A stretch of 64,000 nucleotides of DNA, taken from NCBI GenBank assembly GCA_947489685.1, contig CANLEM010000002.1, forward strand, positions 124,001 to 188,000, given 5' to 3'. Position 1 is the first letter of the stretch, and every line of letters starts with the position of its first letter. This DNA is from an uncultured Aquimarina sp. Its GTDB lineage: Bacteria; Bacteroidota; Bacteroidia; Flavobacteriales; Flavobacteriaceae. Positions 26,808 to 36,484 of the stretch are shown here, piece after piece. The notes beneath the pieces were generated by a model, which saw nothing but the letters and a program-made list of their open reading frames with translations, was not told the DNA's origin and did not search any database. A program made the translations under genes and the position numbers.

Positions 26808-27383
26808 ATGAAGGCAAGAAAAATTTTATGGATTATGATCATTCTTTGTTCCTGTTTCCAGGGCATATCTCAAAATGAAGAGCTAAAATATCTTCAATCT
26901 GAAAGTGAAAAACGCAAAGGCACCAAAGCAAAACAATTAGAAGGAATGGAGGGTAGTGTAGAAAAAGTTGTTGTACTCACTCAAACTCAAAGCACCTTAG
27001 AATTGGATATTCATTTTAAAGGATATTCAGGAAAACACCTTAAAATATTAGCTCTTAGTAAATCAGGAAATCCAAAATTAGAAATCATTCCCTTCGCCAA
27101 AAAGGTGTCTTCCGGAAAGGAGAGAATAAAAGCACGTCTTAAGCTAATGAGTTCGAAGGAAACAACTACAAATTTAATAGAGCTCGTTTTTACAAATGGT
27201 ATGTTGCGATTCAAAGGTATTTCATATGTCTACGAATTCAACAAAAACTGGTTTTCAAAAGATTCAAGTTCTCAGGGCACCTCAGAAAACTCTCCACCGG
27301 CAATAGTAGAAAGAACCCCACAAACTATCGAGTTAAGACTAACCCCTCTAGAAAAAACTCGCAGAACATTTATCCACAATTAA
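26808..27383 (+). CDS. Secreted protein of unknown function, first gene of paralog operon
   Basis: This 191-aa protein has a signal peptide ending GISQ (about residue 22) and a basic, Lys-rich mature part. A helical stretch (LQSESEKRKGTKAKQLEG) is followed by a predicted beta domain, and the C-terminal tail is Ser/Pro-rich and basic. I recognise no family. It is 13 bp upstream of the ricin-domain gene and is probably co-transcribed with the following eight genes. Confidence 0.72.
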   Translation: MKARKILWIMIILCSCFQGISQNEELKYLQSESEKRKGTKAKQLEGMEGSVEKVVVLTQTQSTLELDIHFKGYSGKHLKILALSKSGNPKLEIIPFAKKVSSGKERIKARLKLMSSKETTTNLIELVFTNGMLRFKGISYVYEFNKNWFSKDSSSQGTSENSPPAIVERTPQTIELRLTPLEKTRRTFIHN

Positions 27384-27396
27384 AATTACAGAAATC

Positions 27397-29820
27397 ATGA
27401 AAAAAAATATTCAATACACCATACTATTTTTTGCACTAATATTCTCGTTAACAAGCTTAAAAGCTCAACGCGCCGGGGCAACGTACTACATACAATCTGC
27501 CATATCGGGTAAAAATATGGATGTAAAAAGTAATCAAACAGCCAATGGCACTCCATTACATCTATGGCGTCACAATGGTGGTGATGCACAAAAATTCACA
27601 CTAGAAAATGCTGGAGGAGGATATTTCTATATCAGATTCAGATCAGGAAAATATGTTCATGTACAACACGGATCGAATCAACCTAGAGTTTTAGCCCATA
27701 TATGGCAAGGAAAGAATGACAATGCCAAATGGCGTTTTGTCCCAGCTCCTAATGGTTATTTCTATATTCAGTCTAAAAAAGGAACCTATCTTGATGTAAA
27801 AGGAGGAAAATCCGCAGATGGCACTCCAATTTGGTTATATACTCTTAACCGCAGTAATGCACAACGTTGGAAACTTAAGAAAGTACCCATTACTGTTCGT
27901 ACCACTAGAGACAGATCACAAGTATTTACAGCAAATACCCAAACAAAATTAGCAGGCAAAACATACTATATACAATCTGCAATCGCCGGAAAGTACATGG
28001 ATATAAAGGGAAATAAAACTGCAAATGGCACACCACTTCATTTATGGAGGTATAATGGGGGTAATGCTCAAAAATTTACTTTAGAAAATGCAGGAGGCGG
28101 ATATTTTTATATAAGATTTAGGCCCGGAAAATATATTCACGTACAAAACAGATCAAATCGACCAAAAGCTCTTGCTTTGCTATGGGCAGGTAAAGGAAAT
28201 GATAATACCAAATGGAAGTTTGTACCCACCTCTAACGGATACTATTTTATACAATCTAAGAAAGGTACTTACCTAGATGTACAAGGAGGGCGATCCGCCG
28301 ATGGCACACCAATATGGATGTATCCTCTAAACAGAGGAAATGCACAAAAATGGAAGCTAAAAGAAGTTCCTAACACAGCCTCAACAATGAACACTCCATT
28401 ATTATTAAATAACAATTCATTGTATCAATATCTAGGTAACTTCTCATTTGCATCACCAGCAGGACCAGCAAAAGCTCCAGCGGGGCCTGATCTTGACAAA
28501 GAGCCATTACCTGTTTTTATCAATCTTGAAGCAGAATTGAGTGATCGATTTGATCCTAACAGATCTCATCAATACTCTCGTATACAAGCAAATCTAATTG
28601 TAGACAAAGAACCAAAGTCTGGTGTGTTCTATTACCTCCCCAATTCATACCATTTAGAATGGGATAAGGACATCAAAAAACACAAATTAAATGTTGACTA
28701 TGGAAAAAACTCTAGTGGAGAGCAAAACAATAGCACTCGTGTGCAAGCTACACTTACATCGGGCATTACTCTAAAAGAAATACGGTTTATCGAGGACATG
28801 CTTAAGAAAATTATTAGAGATATCGATGGTAGTATGACAAACCCTAAAGTAAAATTAAAACCTCTACCTGTAAAAAACCCAAAAATAGAATTCAGTGGCG
28901 GTGGATTCGATATTAGTGATGATCAAATATCAACAATCGGTTTTTCGGATTTTGGTCATCCTTTAGAAATTGCCTTTACCACCTCTGATGATAACATTGA
29001 TGCTCTTAAAAGTGGAGTACTGCAAAATGGGCTCTCATTTATACTACATTTTCAATCTAAACTAGAAAATGAAGATGAAAATAAAGAGCCATATGACATT
29101 CCTGCAAAAATCAGTATTAGAGACAAGCAATCTTATGGGGTTTTTGAAGTAAACCTGAATTCACTTTCTCAACTCACCAATCCAATTCCTTTTCCTATTC
29201 TTGTCAAATACCTTCATGTATTAGCACCAAATAAAACCAGTGAAGGAATCAAACCGACTATTTACTCTTTTGATTTGGGAAATAAAACAGTACAACCCAA
29301 AGATATCTTAAAATTCACGAAGCCAGAGAGGTTTAAAATCCCAAAAAGCTTAAAACCATTGCGTGCTTTTATTGATTATAGTTTATTAGAATGCGAGCCT
29401 TGTTCTCAAGATATCATCAATGATATTACTGGTGGATTGAGTGCCGCAACAAAACAAAAGATAACGTTTAGGTCGCTTAATCTTCTAAAAAGTACAGGAG
29501 CAGCTTTTGTTTGGATAGATCTTAAATCAACACAAATGGATCCTGGTAAACGAAAAACAATAGAAACCTCTGATCCTATTGAGATTTCTGACGATAACCA
29601 ACGTCAAAAATCACCTACAGTTTATCTCTTCGATTCAGAAAAACCCAGTTTTCAATATCGTGTTACTATAGTTATGCCAGATGGTTTACAATACGAGATG
29701 AATAAATGGATCCAAGGGGATAAACTTCAGATCATACTTAGTCCTAGTAATTTAAAAACACACTTTAACCAGTGGCCTGATACTGATACGCCTGAAGATC
29801 TAGAAGAAACAGAACATTAA
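27397..29820 (+). CDS. Secreted protein with two ricin-type lectin domains and a FYYLP-type C-terminal region
   Basis: This 807-aa protein has a signal peptide (ends LKAQ, residue 24). Two consecutive ricin-B-like beta-trefoil domains follow (about 25-165 and 187-328), each with repeated TYYIQS, GTPLHLW, NAQ-KF/W and GTYLDVKGG-type motifs. The two copies are strongly alike, so they arose by recent internal duplication. Residues about 370-807 form a second region with SGVFYYLPNSYHLEW, a motif also seen at the start of the downstream paralogs (YYYLP...). Ricin domains usually bind carbohydrate, which suggests attachment to glycans or host surface. The C-terminal part is of unknown function. Confidence 0.82.
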   Translation: MKKNIQYTILFFALIFSLTSLKAQRAGATYYIQSAISGKNMDVKSNQTANGTPLHLWRHNGGDAQKFTLENAGGGYFYIRFRSGKYVHVQHGSNQPRVLAHIWQGKNDNAKWRFVPAPNGYFYIQSKKGTYLDVKGGKSADGTPIWLYTLNRSNAQRWKLKKVPITVRTTRDRSQVFTANTQTKLAGKTYYIQSAIAGKYMDIKGNKTANGTPLHLWRYNGGNAQKFTLENAGGGYFYIRFRPGKYIHVQNRSNRPKALALLWAGKGNDNTKWKFVPTSNGYYFIQSKKGTYLDVQGGRSADGTPIWMYPLNRGNAQKWKLKEVPNTASTMNTPLLLNNNSLYQYLGNFSFASPAGPAKAPAGPDLDKEPLPVFINLEAELSDRFDPNRSHQYSRIQANLIVDKEPKSGVFYYLPNSYHLEWDKDIKKHKLNVDYGKNSSGEQNNSTRVQATLTSGITLKEIRFIEDMLKKIIRDIDGSMTNPKVKLKPLPVKNPKIEFSGGGFDISDDQISTIGFSDFGHPLEIAFTTSDDNIDALKSGVLQNGLSFILHFQSKLENEDENKEPYDIPAKISIRDKQSYGVFEVNLNSLSQLTNPIPFPILVKYLHVLAPNKTSEGIKPTIYSFDLGNKTVQPKDILKFTKPERFKIPKSLKPLRAFIDYSLLECEPCSQDIINDITGGLSAATKQKITFRSLNLLKSTGAAFVWIDLKSTQMDPGKRKTIETSDPIEISDDNQRQKSPTVYLFDSEKPSFQYRVTIVMPDGLQYEMNKWIQGDKLQIILSPSNLKTHFNQWPDTDTPEDLEETEH
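27472..28371 (+). repeat. Internal duplication encoding two ricin-type domains
   Basis: Two coding units of about 420 bp (27472-27891 and 27952-28371) are similar at both DNA and protein level, for example GTPLHLWRHNGGDAQKFT against GTPLHLWRYNGGNAQKFT. Third positions differ at many sites, so the duplication is not brand new. Confidence 0.8.
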
Positions 29821-29848
29821 GAGGTTGAAAAAACGCTATCATCTAAAT

Positions 29849-30997
29849 ATGAAACTACTTACATACATATCAATTGGATTATGGTTGTCAATTAACTTAA
29901 CAGCCCAACCTAATATGTCTGATAGACATCTGATTCAGGAAATGATTATTTATGGTGATCAAAGCGATAAAAACACGTTTTACTATGCTCCAAAGTATAT
30001 TAAATTAGATAAGGACAATACCGGAAAACCTAGTTTTTCTTTTGTAAAAATGACTCATATCGGTAGTCGAGCTCGAGGAACCGAAGGTTGGAAGCAGAGC
30101 AGTATGATTCAGTTTACAATTTCACCTCAATTTTTTGGATCAAAACAGTTAAAGTTTGCGAAAAATGTACTTAAACAACGTATCTGTCAATCGTGTAAGC
30201 TTAGGGTTCGGCCTATGCCTATAAAAAAAATGGAAGCTCATCTTGTATATGTAGATCTAGAAACGGATAAAAAAGAAATTCTTACCTCGAATTATGCAAA
30301 AAATAGGGTCAAAGAAAAATTCGAAGAAGGTATGTGGAATACCAAAACATTTACCATTCGGCCTGATAAATATACCTCACAAATTATTTGGGATGGACTC
30401 AAAAAAAACAAAGGGGTTTTAAGTGTTGCCTATGCCATCTGGGGCAAAGGAAAATATACAGATAGTATTTCCTATAAGTTTACTGGCCCTAAAGAATTGG
30501 CAGAGGTGTTTCATAACTTAAATAAAGACACTTTGGAGATTACAAAACAAAAAACCAATGGGGTTCTTATAAGTACAGGAGCATATCCTATTGATATCGA
30601 CAGCAATACATGGCCTCAATTGTTTAATGAAATTAGTTTCGAAAGCACCTTATCCCCTAGATATGGCTTAATTGATATCTACTGTTATGATTTTACAAAT
30701 CAAATACGATCAGATCTCGTAGCCAAAATCATAGAATTCGAAGCCGAAGGTGTACGAGGTAAAAAGGTGACTTCCGAACTCGAATTCAATAAAGATTCAC
30801 CAGACATATATGCTCATGAGTTAAGATTCAAATATGCTGTACGACTGGATAAACCATTAAAATATAAGGTTATTGAACTTACTGAAAAGGGAGAAATTAT
30901 CGAAGGAGATTGGAAACAAAAAGAGAATTGGACAGGAATTATCGATATCAGTTCTCAAAAAGATTTTGAAGAAAACATTAAAAATGAAAAAAAATGA
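29849..30997 (+). CDS. Secreted FYYAP-type paralog, short form (382 aa)
   Basis: I place the start at the ATG at 29849 (MKLLTYISIGLWLSINLTAQ, a clear signal peptide); an upstream TTG at 29825 is possible but gives a worse signal. The mature protein opens with NTFYYAPKYIKLDKDNTGKP followed by FSFVKM, parallel to the YYYLP...FSF pattern of the next genes. It lacks much of their length and appears to be a divergent or reduced member. One Cys pair (CQSC) lies near residue 110. Its stop overlaps the next ATG (ATGA, 30994-30997). Function unknown. Confidence 0.72.
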   Translation: MKLLTYISIGLWLSINLTAQPNMSDRHLIQEMIIYGDQSDKNTFYYAPKYIKLDKDNTGKPSFSFVKMTHIGSRARGTEGWKQSSMIQFTISPQFFGSKQLKFAKNVLKQRICQSCKLRVRPMPIKKMEAHLVYVDLETDKKEILTSNYAKNRVKEKFEEGMWNTKTFTIRPDKYTSQIIWDGLKKNKGVLSVAYAIWGKGKYTDSISYKFTGPKELAEVFHNLNKDTLEITKQKTNGVLISTGAYPIDIDSNTWPQLFNEISFESTLSPRYGLIDIYCYDFTNQIRSDLVAKIIEFEAEGVRGKKVTSELEFNKDSPDIYAHELRFKYAVRLDKPLKYKVIELTEKGEIIEGDWKQKENWTGIIDISSQKDFEENIKNEKK

Positions 30998-32760
30998 AAC
31001 GATTGATCATCATAGCATTAGGGCTCATTGTACAGGTTGCATGTGTTGCGCAGGTACACTATGACAAAGGAAGAATAACCATAGACGAATTACAATTATT
31101 ACAAGATTATAATGACTCTCTTACTTACTATTACCTTCCGCAATACCCACGTTTAGCAATTAATGACGAAGGAGAATTTGAATTCCTATGTCTTAAGTAT
31201 GTGGGCAAAGGAAAAAAAGATAATGGAGGATTACTGCATGCCTTGTTTGAGTTTAGAATGGAAGAAGAACAACTAAAAAAAGCTGAAAAAAAATTACAAA
31301 GTAAAATTAAAGATGCCAAAATCAAGGGCCCAATTCCTCTTCTTGAAACTATGAAAGAAGGCGAATCTGCATTAGGGAGTTTTAGAGTAATTTCTTCTAT
31401 CCTAACAGATACTTTGGGAACCGAAAGTTTTACCAAAAATATGATTACGAGCGGTCGAGCACCATTTACTCCTGGATCAAAAGCTGTGCTCGCGGCCAAA
31501 CTTAATCAAGAAGGGTCAACTCTATTATGGGAAACTTTTAAAGGAGCTGCATCCGATGTTTCGATAGCAGTAGATGGATATTATGAAGCAGCCGTCGAAG
31601 CATATAATGTAGTCGTTGAAGCAGAAATGGAGATGATTTATAACCATTTCAGCTCTTATTCAAAAACCGAGACACTTTTTACGCACGATGAAGTAAGTAA
31701 GGTTGTAGATAGTTTATATAACAATGGTACCATAAAAATACAGGCACTTGATCGCACTAAGACACTAGGCCGAAAAAGTGATTTAAAGAAAATACTACAG
31801 ATTGTTACCGATAAGCTCATCAATATCATGTTTGATACCGAGACAGGATGGTCAAAAAGGCCAGATATAGAGGACCCTGCCAAAGAAAAAGACAAAGCAG
31901 GAAAAGGAGTGCTATCTGGATTTGCTTTTGGTCCTGCAAGTATGTTTATCCCAGATATTCAACATATTGTTAAAGAAAAGAAAGATATTAGAACACATCG
32001 ATTCAGGTTAGATCTAAGCGAATCCACCACTATAAAAGTACCATTTTATACGGCAGGTAATCTAGGTGGGCTATATAAATATTTTAAGGACGACTCGAGA
32101 TATTTTAGAGTAGTCGATATGGATAATGCAGATTTCGAAAAACGAGAGATTATCTTTCAGTTGGATACGGATTTTGCAGAATCTTTTGAAGAGGTTGTAA
32201 ATTTTGTTACTGTAAATTTTAGAAAAAAATATAATGGCAGACGTGATTTTACCAGTCAACTTTATTTTAATGCCAAGGATATTCAAAACGGAAAAATTTT
32301 TAAATCTGTTATTTTCCCAAGACTTGGAGAAACATCTGATATCTGGAGAGAATACGAATATCAAATTGCATGGAGCGTTCGAGGTGCTCCAGATTTTGCT
32401 GGGTCTAACTCAGAATGGAAAACATCCCAAAGTCCGGCAATTATAATTTCACCTCCTTTTCAAAAAATTGCCGTCGAAGTAGATCTCAACAAACAAGTGC
32501 TAGCAGATGCCGATATAGCATCAGTGATCGTAGATTTTGCTGCTGACTTCCTGGGCAAAACTCAATTGGTAAAATCCCTTACACTAAGAAGCTCTGGAGA
32601 AGAGAACAATTCTAAAACCGCAGTATTTTATGATCATCATGGTGATGTCGCCTATCGCACGGTCTGGTATACCAAAAATGGAAACAAAATAAAAAGTCCC
32701 CATCAAAAACTAGAAAACGGATACATATATCTCACTCCCCCAAGGGATATAGGAAACTAA
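30994..32760 (+). CDS. Secreted YYYLP-family paralog A (588 aa)
   Basis: The signal peptide ends VAQ (about residue 20). Shared family landmarks follow: YYYLPQYPRLAI, FEFLCLKYVG, GGLLHALFEF, KGPIPLLE, SGRAPFTPG and SIAVDGYYE. Then comes a variable helical middle, and in the second half ADFEKREIIFQLD, VNFVTVNFRKK, YEYQIAWSVRG and PPFQKIAVEVD. These occur in the same order in the three following genes. No enzyme motif, membrane anchor or known domain was recognised; the protein looks beta-rich and exported. The ATG overlaps the previous stop, and the next gene begins 12 bp downstream. Confidence 0.75.
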   Translation: MKRLIIIALGLIVQVACVAQVHYDKGRITIDELQLLQDYNDSLTYYYLPQYPRLAINDEGEFEFLCLKYVGKGKKDNGGLLHALFEFRMEEEQLKKAEKKLQSKIKDAKIKGPIPLLETMKEGESALGSFRVISSILTDTLGTESFTKNMITSGRAPFTPGSKAVLAAKLNQEGSTLLWETFKGAASDVSIAVDGYYEAAVEAYNVVVEAEMEMIYNHFSSYSKTETLFTHDEVSKVVDSLYNNGTIKIQALDRTKTLGRKSDLKKILQIVTDKLINIMFDTETGWSKRPDIEDPAKEKDKAGKGVLSGFAFGPASMFIPDIQHIVKEKKDIRTHRFRLDLSESTTIKVPFYTAGNLGGLYKYFKDDSRYFRVVDMDNADFEKREIIFQLDTDFAESFEEVVNFVTVNFRKKYNGRRDFTSQLYFNAKDIQNGKIFKSVIFPRLGETSDIWREYEYQIAWSVRGAPDFAGSNSEWKTSQSPAIIISPPFQKIAVEVDLNKQVLADADIASVIVDFAADFLGKTQLVKSLTLRSSGEENNSKTAVFYDHHGDVAYRTVWYTKNGNKIKSPHQKLENGYIYLTPPRDIGN

Positions 32761-32772
32761 AAACAAAATGTA

Positions 32773-34518
32773 ATGAAGACAAGAATAACAAGTATCGGGA
32801 TCCTTCTAATGATTTGTTTAGGGATTCCAAAGGGATTATTTGCTCAACTTTTAATAGATCAAGGCATACGCGTTGAAGGTGTTTGGTGCTTTCCATCAAA
32901 AGAAGATCCTTCCTCATATTACTACTTACCATCTTTATCAAGGTTAGGTATTGAAGAAAACAAACCACAATTTTCTTTTATGAGATATGTGAGTACAGAA
33001 GCAGAACAAAGTGAAACCAGTAATAGTATTCTTAAAGCAAAAGGGGGTAGTGTATTACATTTTCTTGTGCTCTACGAAACTCCCCAAGAGCAATTAGAAA
33101 TCGTAAGAGATGAGTTGGCCTATATCACTGGGGATTATAATGCTAAGCTTAAGGGACCTGTTATTTTTAAAGAAGGTAACTATGCTTTGGTATCTTCAAT
33201 TATAGATCCCGACGAAGGAGGGCAAAAACGCAAGGTGATGATGAAAGGAAAAGCACCAGTTTTGGAAGGTAATAAAATTGCTTTGTCTTTTGAATTAACT
33301 CCTAAGGACTCTAAGCTTCTTTTTGAAAGCTTTAAAATGGCTACTCCCGATATCTCATTGGTATTTGATCTTACTTTTTCGGGATTGAGTAATGCCTATG
33401 ATGCTCTTCTAGAAATTGACTGGTCAGAAGTAAACAAACGTCACGAAGCCAGTGTGGGAGGCGGTTATATGTTTATAGGAGCTCAAGCAGGTCTCGAGAT
33501 TGAGGAACTCATGAAAAATCAAGCTATAAAATTAACTACAAATGGAGTAGATGAACAGATGGATCAACTCATGAATACGGTCATGGAAAAAATGCTCCAA
33601 ATGCTTTTTGATCCTGTAGAACAGCCTACTCAACAAAACCAAGATTCAATAACCGAAATGCTATCAGGTTTAATGAGTCAATCCCAGGAAGGCAATAAGC
33701 CCGGATTAAGCACGGGGGGATTTGGTTTTCAGGCTTCTTATCAATACAAAGAAGTAAAAAAATCTGGTAAAAGTACGGTTTCTTTTAACTCAAGATTACC
33801 AATCGAAAGACACCATTTTATCACTTTCAATATTGGCAATCTATACAAGAAGTATAAAGATGACAACAGCATATTTAAAACTACCTCTATCGAAGATGAA
33901 GATTTTCAACTAAGAGAAGTGCGTGTTGGTATCGATGGCTCTTTATATGAGGAATTTGATAAAATGGTGAACAATGTAACCGTATTAGTTAGAAAAAAAC
34001 ATCAAAATGGTGAAGAAACGATGCGCTCTTTAATCGTAAACAAAATACAATTTAATCAAAACAATGCACAGCCTTTTTCTATCACCTATGGATCTAAAGG
34101 AGATGACGATCGCTTTTTGTGGCTTGATTACGAATATAAAACCATTTGGCAGTTTCAAGGAGGGGCTAATTACGAAACCGATTGGAAACTAGCCTCTGCT
34201 TCTATGATCAATCTATTTACTCCCTTTGAACGAACACATATTCAATTGGCAGGAGATCTGGAAACTATACAAGACCGAGGGTATCGAGCCGTAGCCGTAC
34301 AAATAGAATATCCCTTCTTTGGGAAAACTATGCGTCCACAAAAAATTGTTAAACAAGGTGATGACCTCTCTCAATCAGGTTTCGAAATAACACTCCCGCT
34401 TAACCATCAAGATTATAACTACAAGATGACCTGGATCGGCGAAAACGGAAAACGAATCACCAAAAACGGAGCTGATAACTCAGGAATCATCTTTATCGAT
34501 GACATTACAAATCAATAA
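32773..34518 (+). CDS. Secreted YYYLP-family paralog B (581 aa)
   Basis: The signal peptide ends LFAQ (about residue 25). Family motifs in order: YYYLPSLSRLGI, FSFMRYVS, GGSVLHFLVLYET, KGPVIFKEGNYALVSS, KGKAPVLEG and DISLVFDLTFSG. A Met/Gln-rich helical middle follows (about 245-320), then EDFQLREVRVGID, VNNVTVLVRKK, YEYKTIWQFQG and PFERTHIQLAGD. The hydrophilic middle differs most from paralog A. The conserved order points to a common fold of two beta domains joined by a variable helical linker. Function unknown. Confidence 0.75.
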   Translation: MKTRITSIGILLMICLGIPKGLFAQLLIDQGIRVEGVWCFPSKEDPSSYYYLPSLSRLGIEENKPQFSFMRYVSTEAEQSETSNSILKAKGGSVLHFLVLYETPQEQLEIVRDELAYITGDYNAKLKGPVIFKEGNYALVSSIIDPDEGGQKRKVMMKGKAPVLEGNKIALSFELTPKDSKLLFESFKMATPDISLVFDLTFSGLSNAYDALLEIDWSEVNKRHEASVGGGYMFIGAQAGLEIEELMKNQAIKLTTNGVDEQMDQLMNTVMEKMLQMLFDPVEQPTQQNQDSITEMLSGLMSQSQEGNKPGLSTGGFGFQASYQYKEVKKSGKSTVSFNSRLPIERHHFITFNIGNLYKKYKDDNSIFKTTSIEDEDFQLREVRVGIDGSLYEEFDKMVNNVTVLVRKKHQNGEETMRSLIVNKIQFNQNNAQPFSITYGSKGDDDRFLWLDYEYKTIWQFQGGANYETDWKLASASMINLFTPFERTHIQLAGDLETIQDRGYRAVAVQIEYPFFGKTMRPQKIVKQGDDLSQSGFEITLPLNHQDYNYKMTWIGENGKRITKNGADNSGIIFIDDITNQ

Positions 34519-34545
34519 CACTTAAATATTAAAAAACTATAAAAT

Positions 34546-36468
34546 ATGAAAAACACAAAACAACATATCGTAAACAAACTGGTACAGTTTGCTTTTATGA
34601 TCATCTTATGTTATTTGCCAAACCATCTATCGGCACAAGCATTAGATGCAGAAAACAGAATTGATATTAAACTAGAAGACGGCACGTCTGTAATCCTATA
34701 TGGACAGAGTTCTTCTACCATTGGATCAAAGACCAATAAATTCTATTATTTACCCACAGGATTAAAAATCGGTTCAAGACCTGATGGTACTCCCGAATTT
34801 CTCTTTGCAAAATTTACCACAGAAGAACGTTCGGATCAAGGTGGGATTAGTGGTGGAATTATTCACTTCTTAATGGAATGGGGATTAACTCCTACACAAA
34901 AAACCGAACTCGAAGAAAAACTGGCACGAAAAATAAAGGGAGCCAGAGTTATGGGAGCGGTTCCTATGAAACTAGATGAAAAAACTGAATCTTTCCGTAT
35001 TCTTTCGGCAACACTTTCGGATGATAAAAGGACATCCAAAGTAGTTACTTCGGGCAAAGCTCCTTTGATAGAAAATGGGAAAGTAGCTGCCGCTTCGCAA
35101 CTAGATAAATATGGAGCACAATTACTGGCTTCTACCTTCGAAAAAGCAAAATCCATTACAGATCTTTCTGTAGTTTTGGATTATCATTTTACTCTGCAAA
35201 CACCAGCAGTAAAAGGTAAAATTGTATTTGACTGGAGTAAATTCGAACACGAATACGACAACATTTCGGCGGGGTATTCTAAAAGGGATAAAGGTTGTGG
35301 TTTTTTATGCAATAAGACCTACAGATCATACCGAGAAATTAGAAGTCATTATGATTATCTAAGAGAAAGAGAAGTCATTCGTTTTGAATGGGAAGAGAAG
35401 CTAGACGATGAGCGGGTAACAGTGATTAGAGAAGCTTTTTTCCAATATTTTTTAAATGCTTTTACCGAAAAAGCTAACACTACCAAATCCGATGAAAGTA
35501 GTACTCCAACACTAGCCGATACCTTATCTGTTCCTAATATTAAAAGCGGAGCAGGATATAAATTCAGGTCTTCTTTATCAAAAACATCTTTTAAAAGAAA
35601 AACACAAGTAGTTGATTTAAGAGAGGTAAGATTGCCCGTAAAACAGCCGTATCAGATCGTTGGTAACCTGGCAAGTTGGTACAATCAGGTTAGAGACAAT
35701 CCAAAATGCGTGTACAGCGTCAACCTTAATGATCCCTTTTTTCAACATAGAGATATCCGATTTGTTTTGGATCTAGAAGCTAAAGAGATGTTTGACGAAG
35801 CAGTAAACTACGTTACAGTTAATGTTCGTAAAAAACGAAGTTCTGGTAATGATTACGAAGATCACCTTACTATTGACAAAGCTTTTATTGCCAAAAACGG
35901 TATCACTGGTGTAAAAACCTATGCCCGAGGCGAAGATACCGACCCTTCGGCTTATGAATACCAAACACAATGGAGTTTGCGTGGTGGTAATATTTACCCA
36001 AAAAATCCAAGATGGAAGAGAGGTGCATGGGAAGGCGTTACTCTGGAACCTCCGGTTACTACTCGAACTATTGAATTAGAAGCAGATATTGATCAACTTC
36101 AGAGTAGCGATATTGCCAGAATCACCGCTCAAATTCGCTACAAACGATTTGGACAAGAAGTAGAATCCAATATTCACGTTTCTGCTTCAAAAGGAGAACC
36201 CTTAACCGAAAAAAAGATTTTTCTAGACAGAGATACTAATGGATATGTATATCGATTGATCATTAATCATAAAAAAGAGAAAAAACTAATACTCCCCTGG
36301 GAACCTATGATCAATGACAATTATATCTATGCCAATATCCCAGATGAATTGATAGATCTAGATACCGAATCCGAAGTATTTAAAATCGCCAAAGAAACCG
36401 GAAAAGAACTGGTAAAAAGTGCTGGCGAAAAGGTGTTGGATAAGTTTGAAGAACTATTTAAAAAATAA
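34546..36468 (+). CDS. Secreted YYYLP-family paralog C (640 aa)
   Basis: The signal peptide is long (MKNTKQHIVNKLVQFAFMII..., ending LSAQ near residue 31). Family motifs: FYYLPTGLKIGS, FLFAKFTTEE, GGIIHFLMEW, MGAVPMKLD, SGKAPLIEN and LSVVLDYHF. Later come PFFQHRDIRFVLD, VNYVTVNVRKK and YEYQTQWSLRG. A Cys-containing, basic stretch (SKRDKGCGFLCNKTYRSYRE, near residues 243-262) is not present in the others. The C-terminus ends with a helical Lys/Glu-rich tail. Spacing of 17 bp to the next start supports one operon. Confidence 0.75.
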   Translation: MKNTKQHIVNKLVQFAFMIILCYLPNHLSAQALDAENRIDIKLEDGTSVILYGQSSSTIGSKTNKFYYLPTGLKIGSRPDGTPEFLFAKFTTEERSDQGGISGGIIHFLMEWGLTPTQKTELEEKLARKIKGARVMGAVPMKLDEKTESFRILSATLSDDKRTSKVVTSGKAPLIENGKVAAASQLDKYGAQLLASTFEKAKSITDLSVVLDYHFTLQTPAVKGKIVFDWSKFEHEYDNISAGYSKRDKGCGFLCNKTYRSYREIRSHYDYLREREVIRFEWEEKLDDERVTVIREAFFQYFLNAFTEKANTTKSDESSTPTLADTLSVPNIKSGAGYKFRSSLSKTSFKRKTQVVDLREVRLPVKQPYQIVGNLASWYNQVRDNPKCVYSVNLNDPFFQHRDIRFVLDLEAKEMFDEAVNYVTVNVRKKRSSGNDYEDHLTIDKAFIAKNGITGVKTYARGEDTDPSAYEYQTQWSLRGGNIYPKNPRWKRGAWEGVTLEPPVTTRTIELEADIDQLQSSDIARITAQIRYKRFGQEVESNIHVSASKGEPLTEKKIFLDRDTNGYVYRLIINHKKEKKLILPWEPMINDNYIYANIPDELIDLDTESEVFKIAKETGKELVKSAGEKVLDKFEELFKK

Positions 36469-36484
36469 TCAAAAAAAGATCGTG

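Noticed and set aside
36419-36484. N-terminal extension of paralog D inside the end of paralog C
   Set aside because: The ATG at 36485 gives a clean signal peptide and a normal 16-bp gap, whereas the earlier start would bury the signal sequence.
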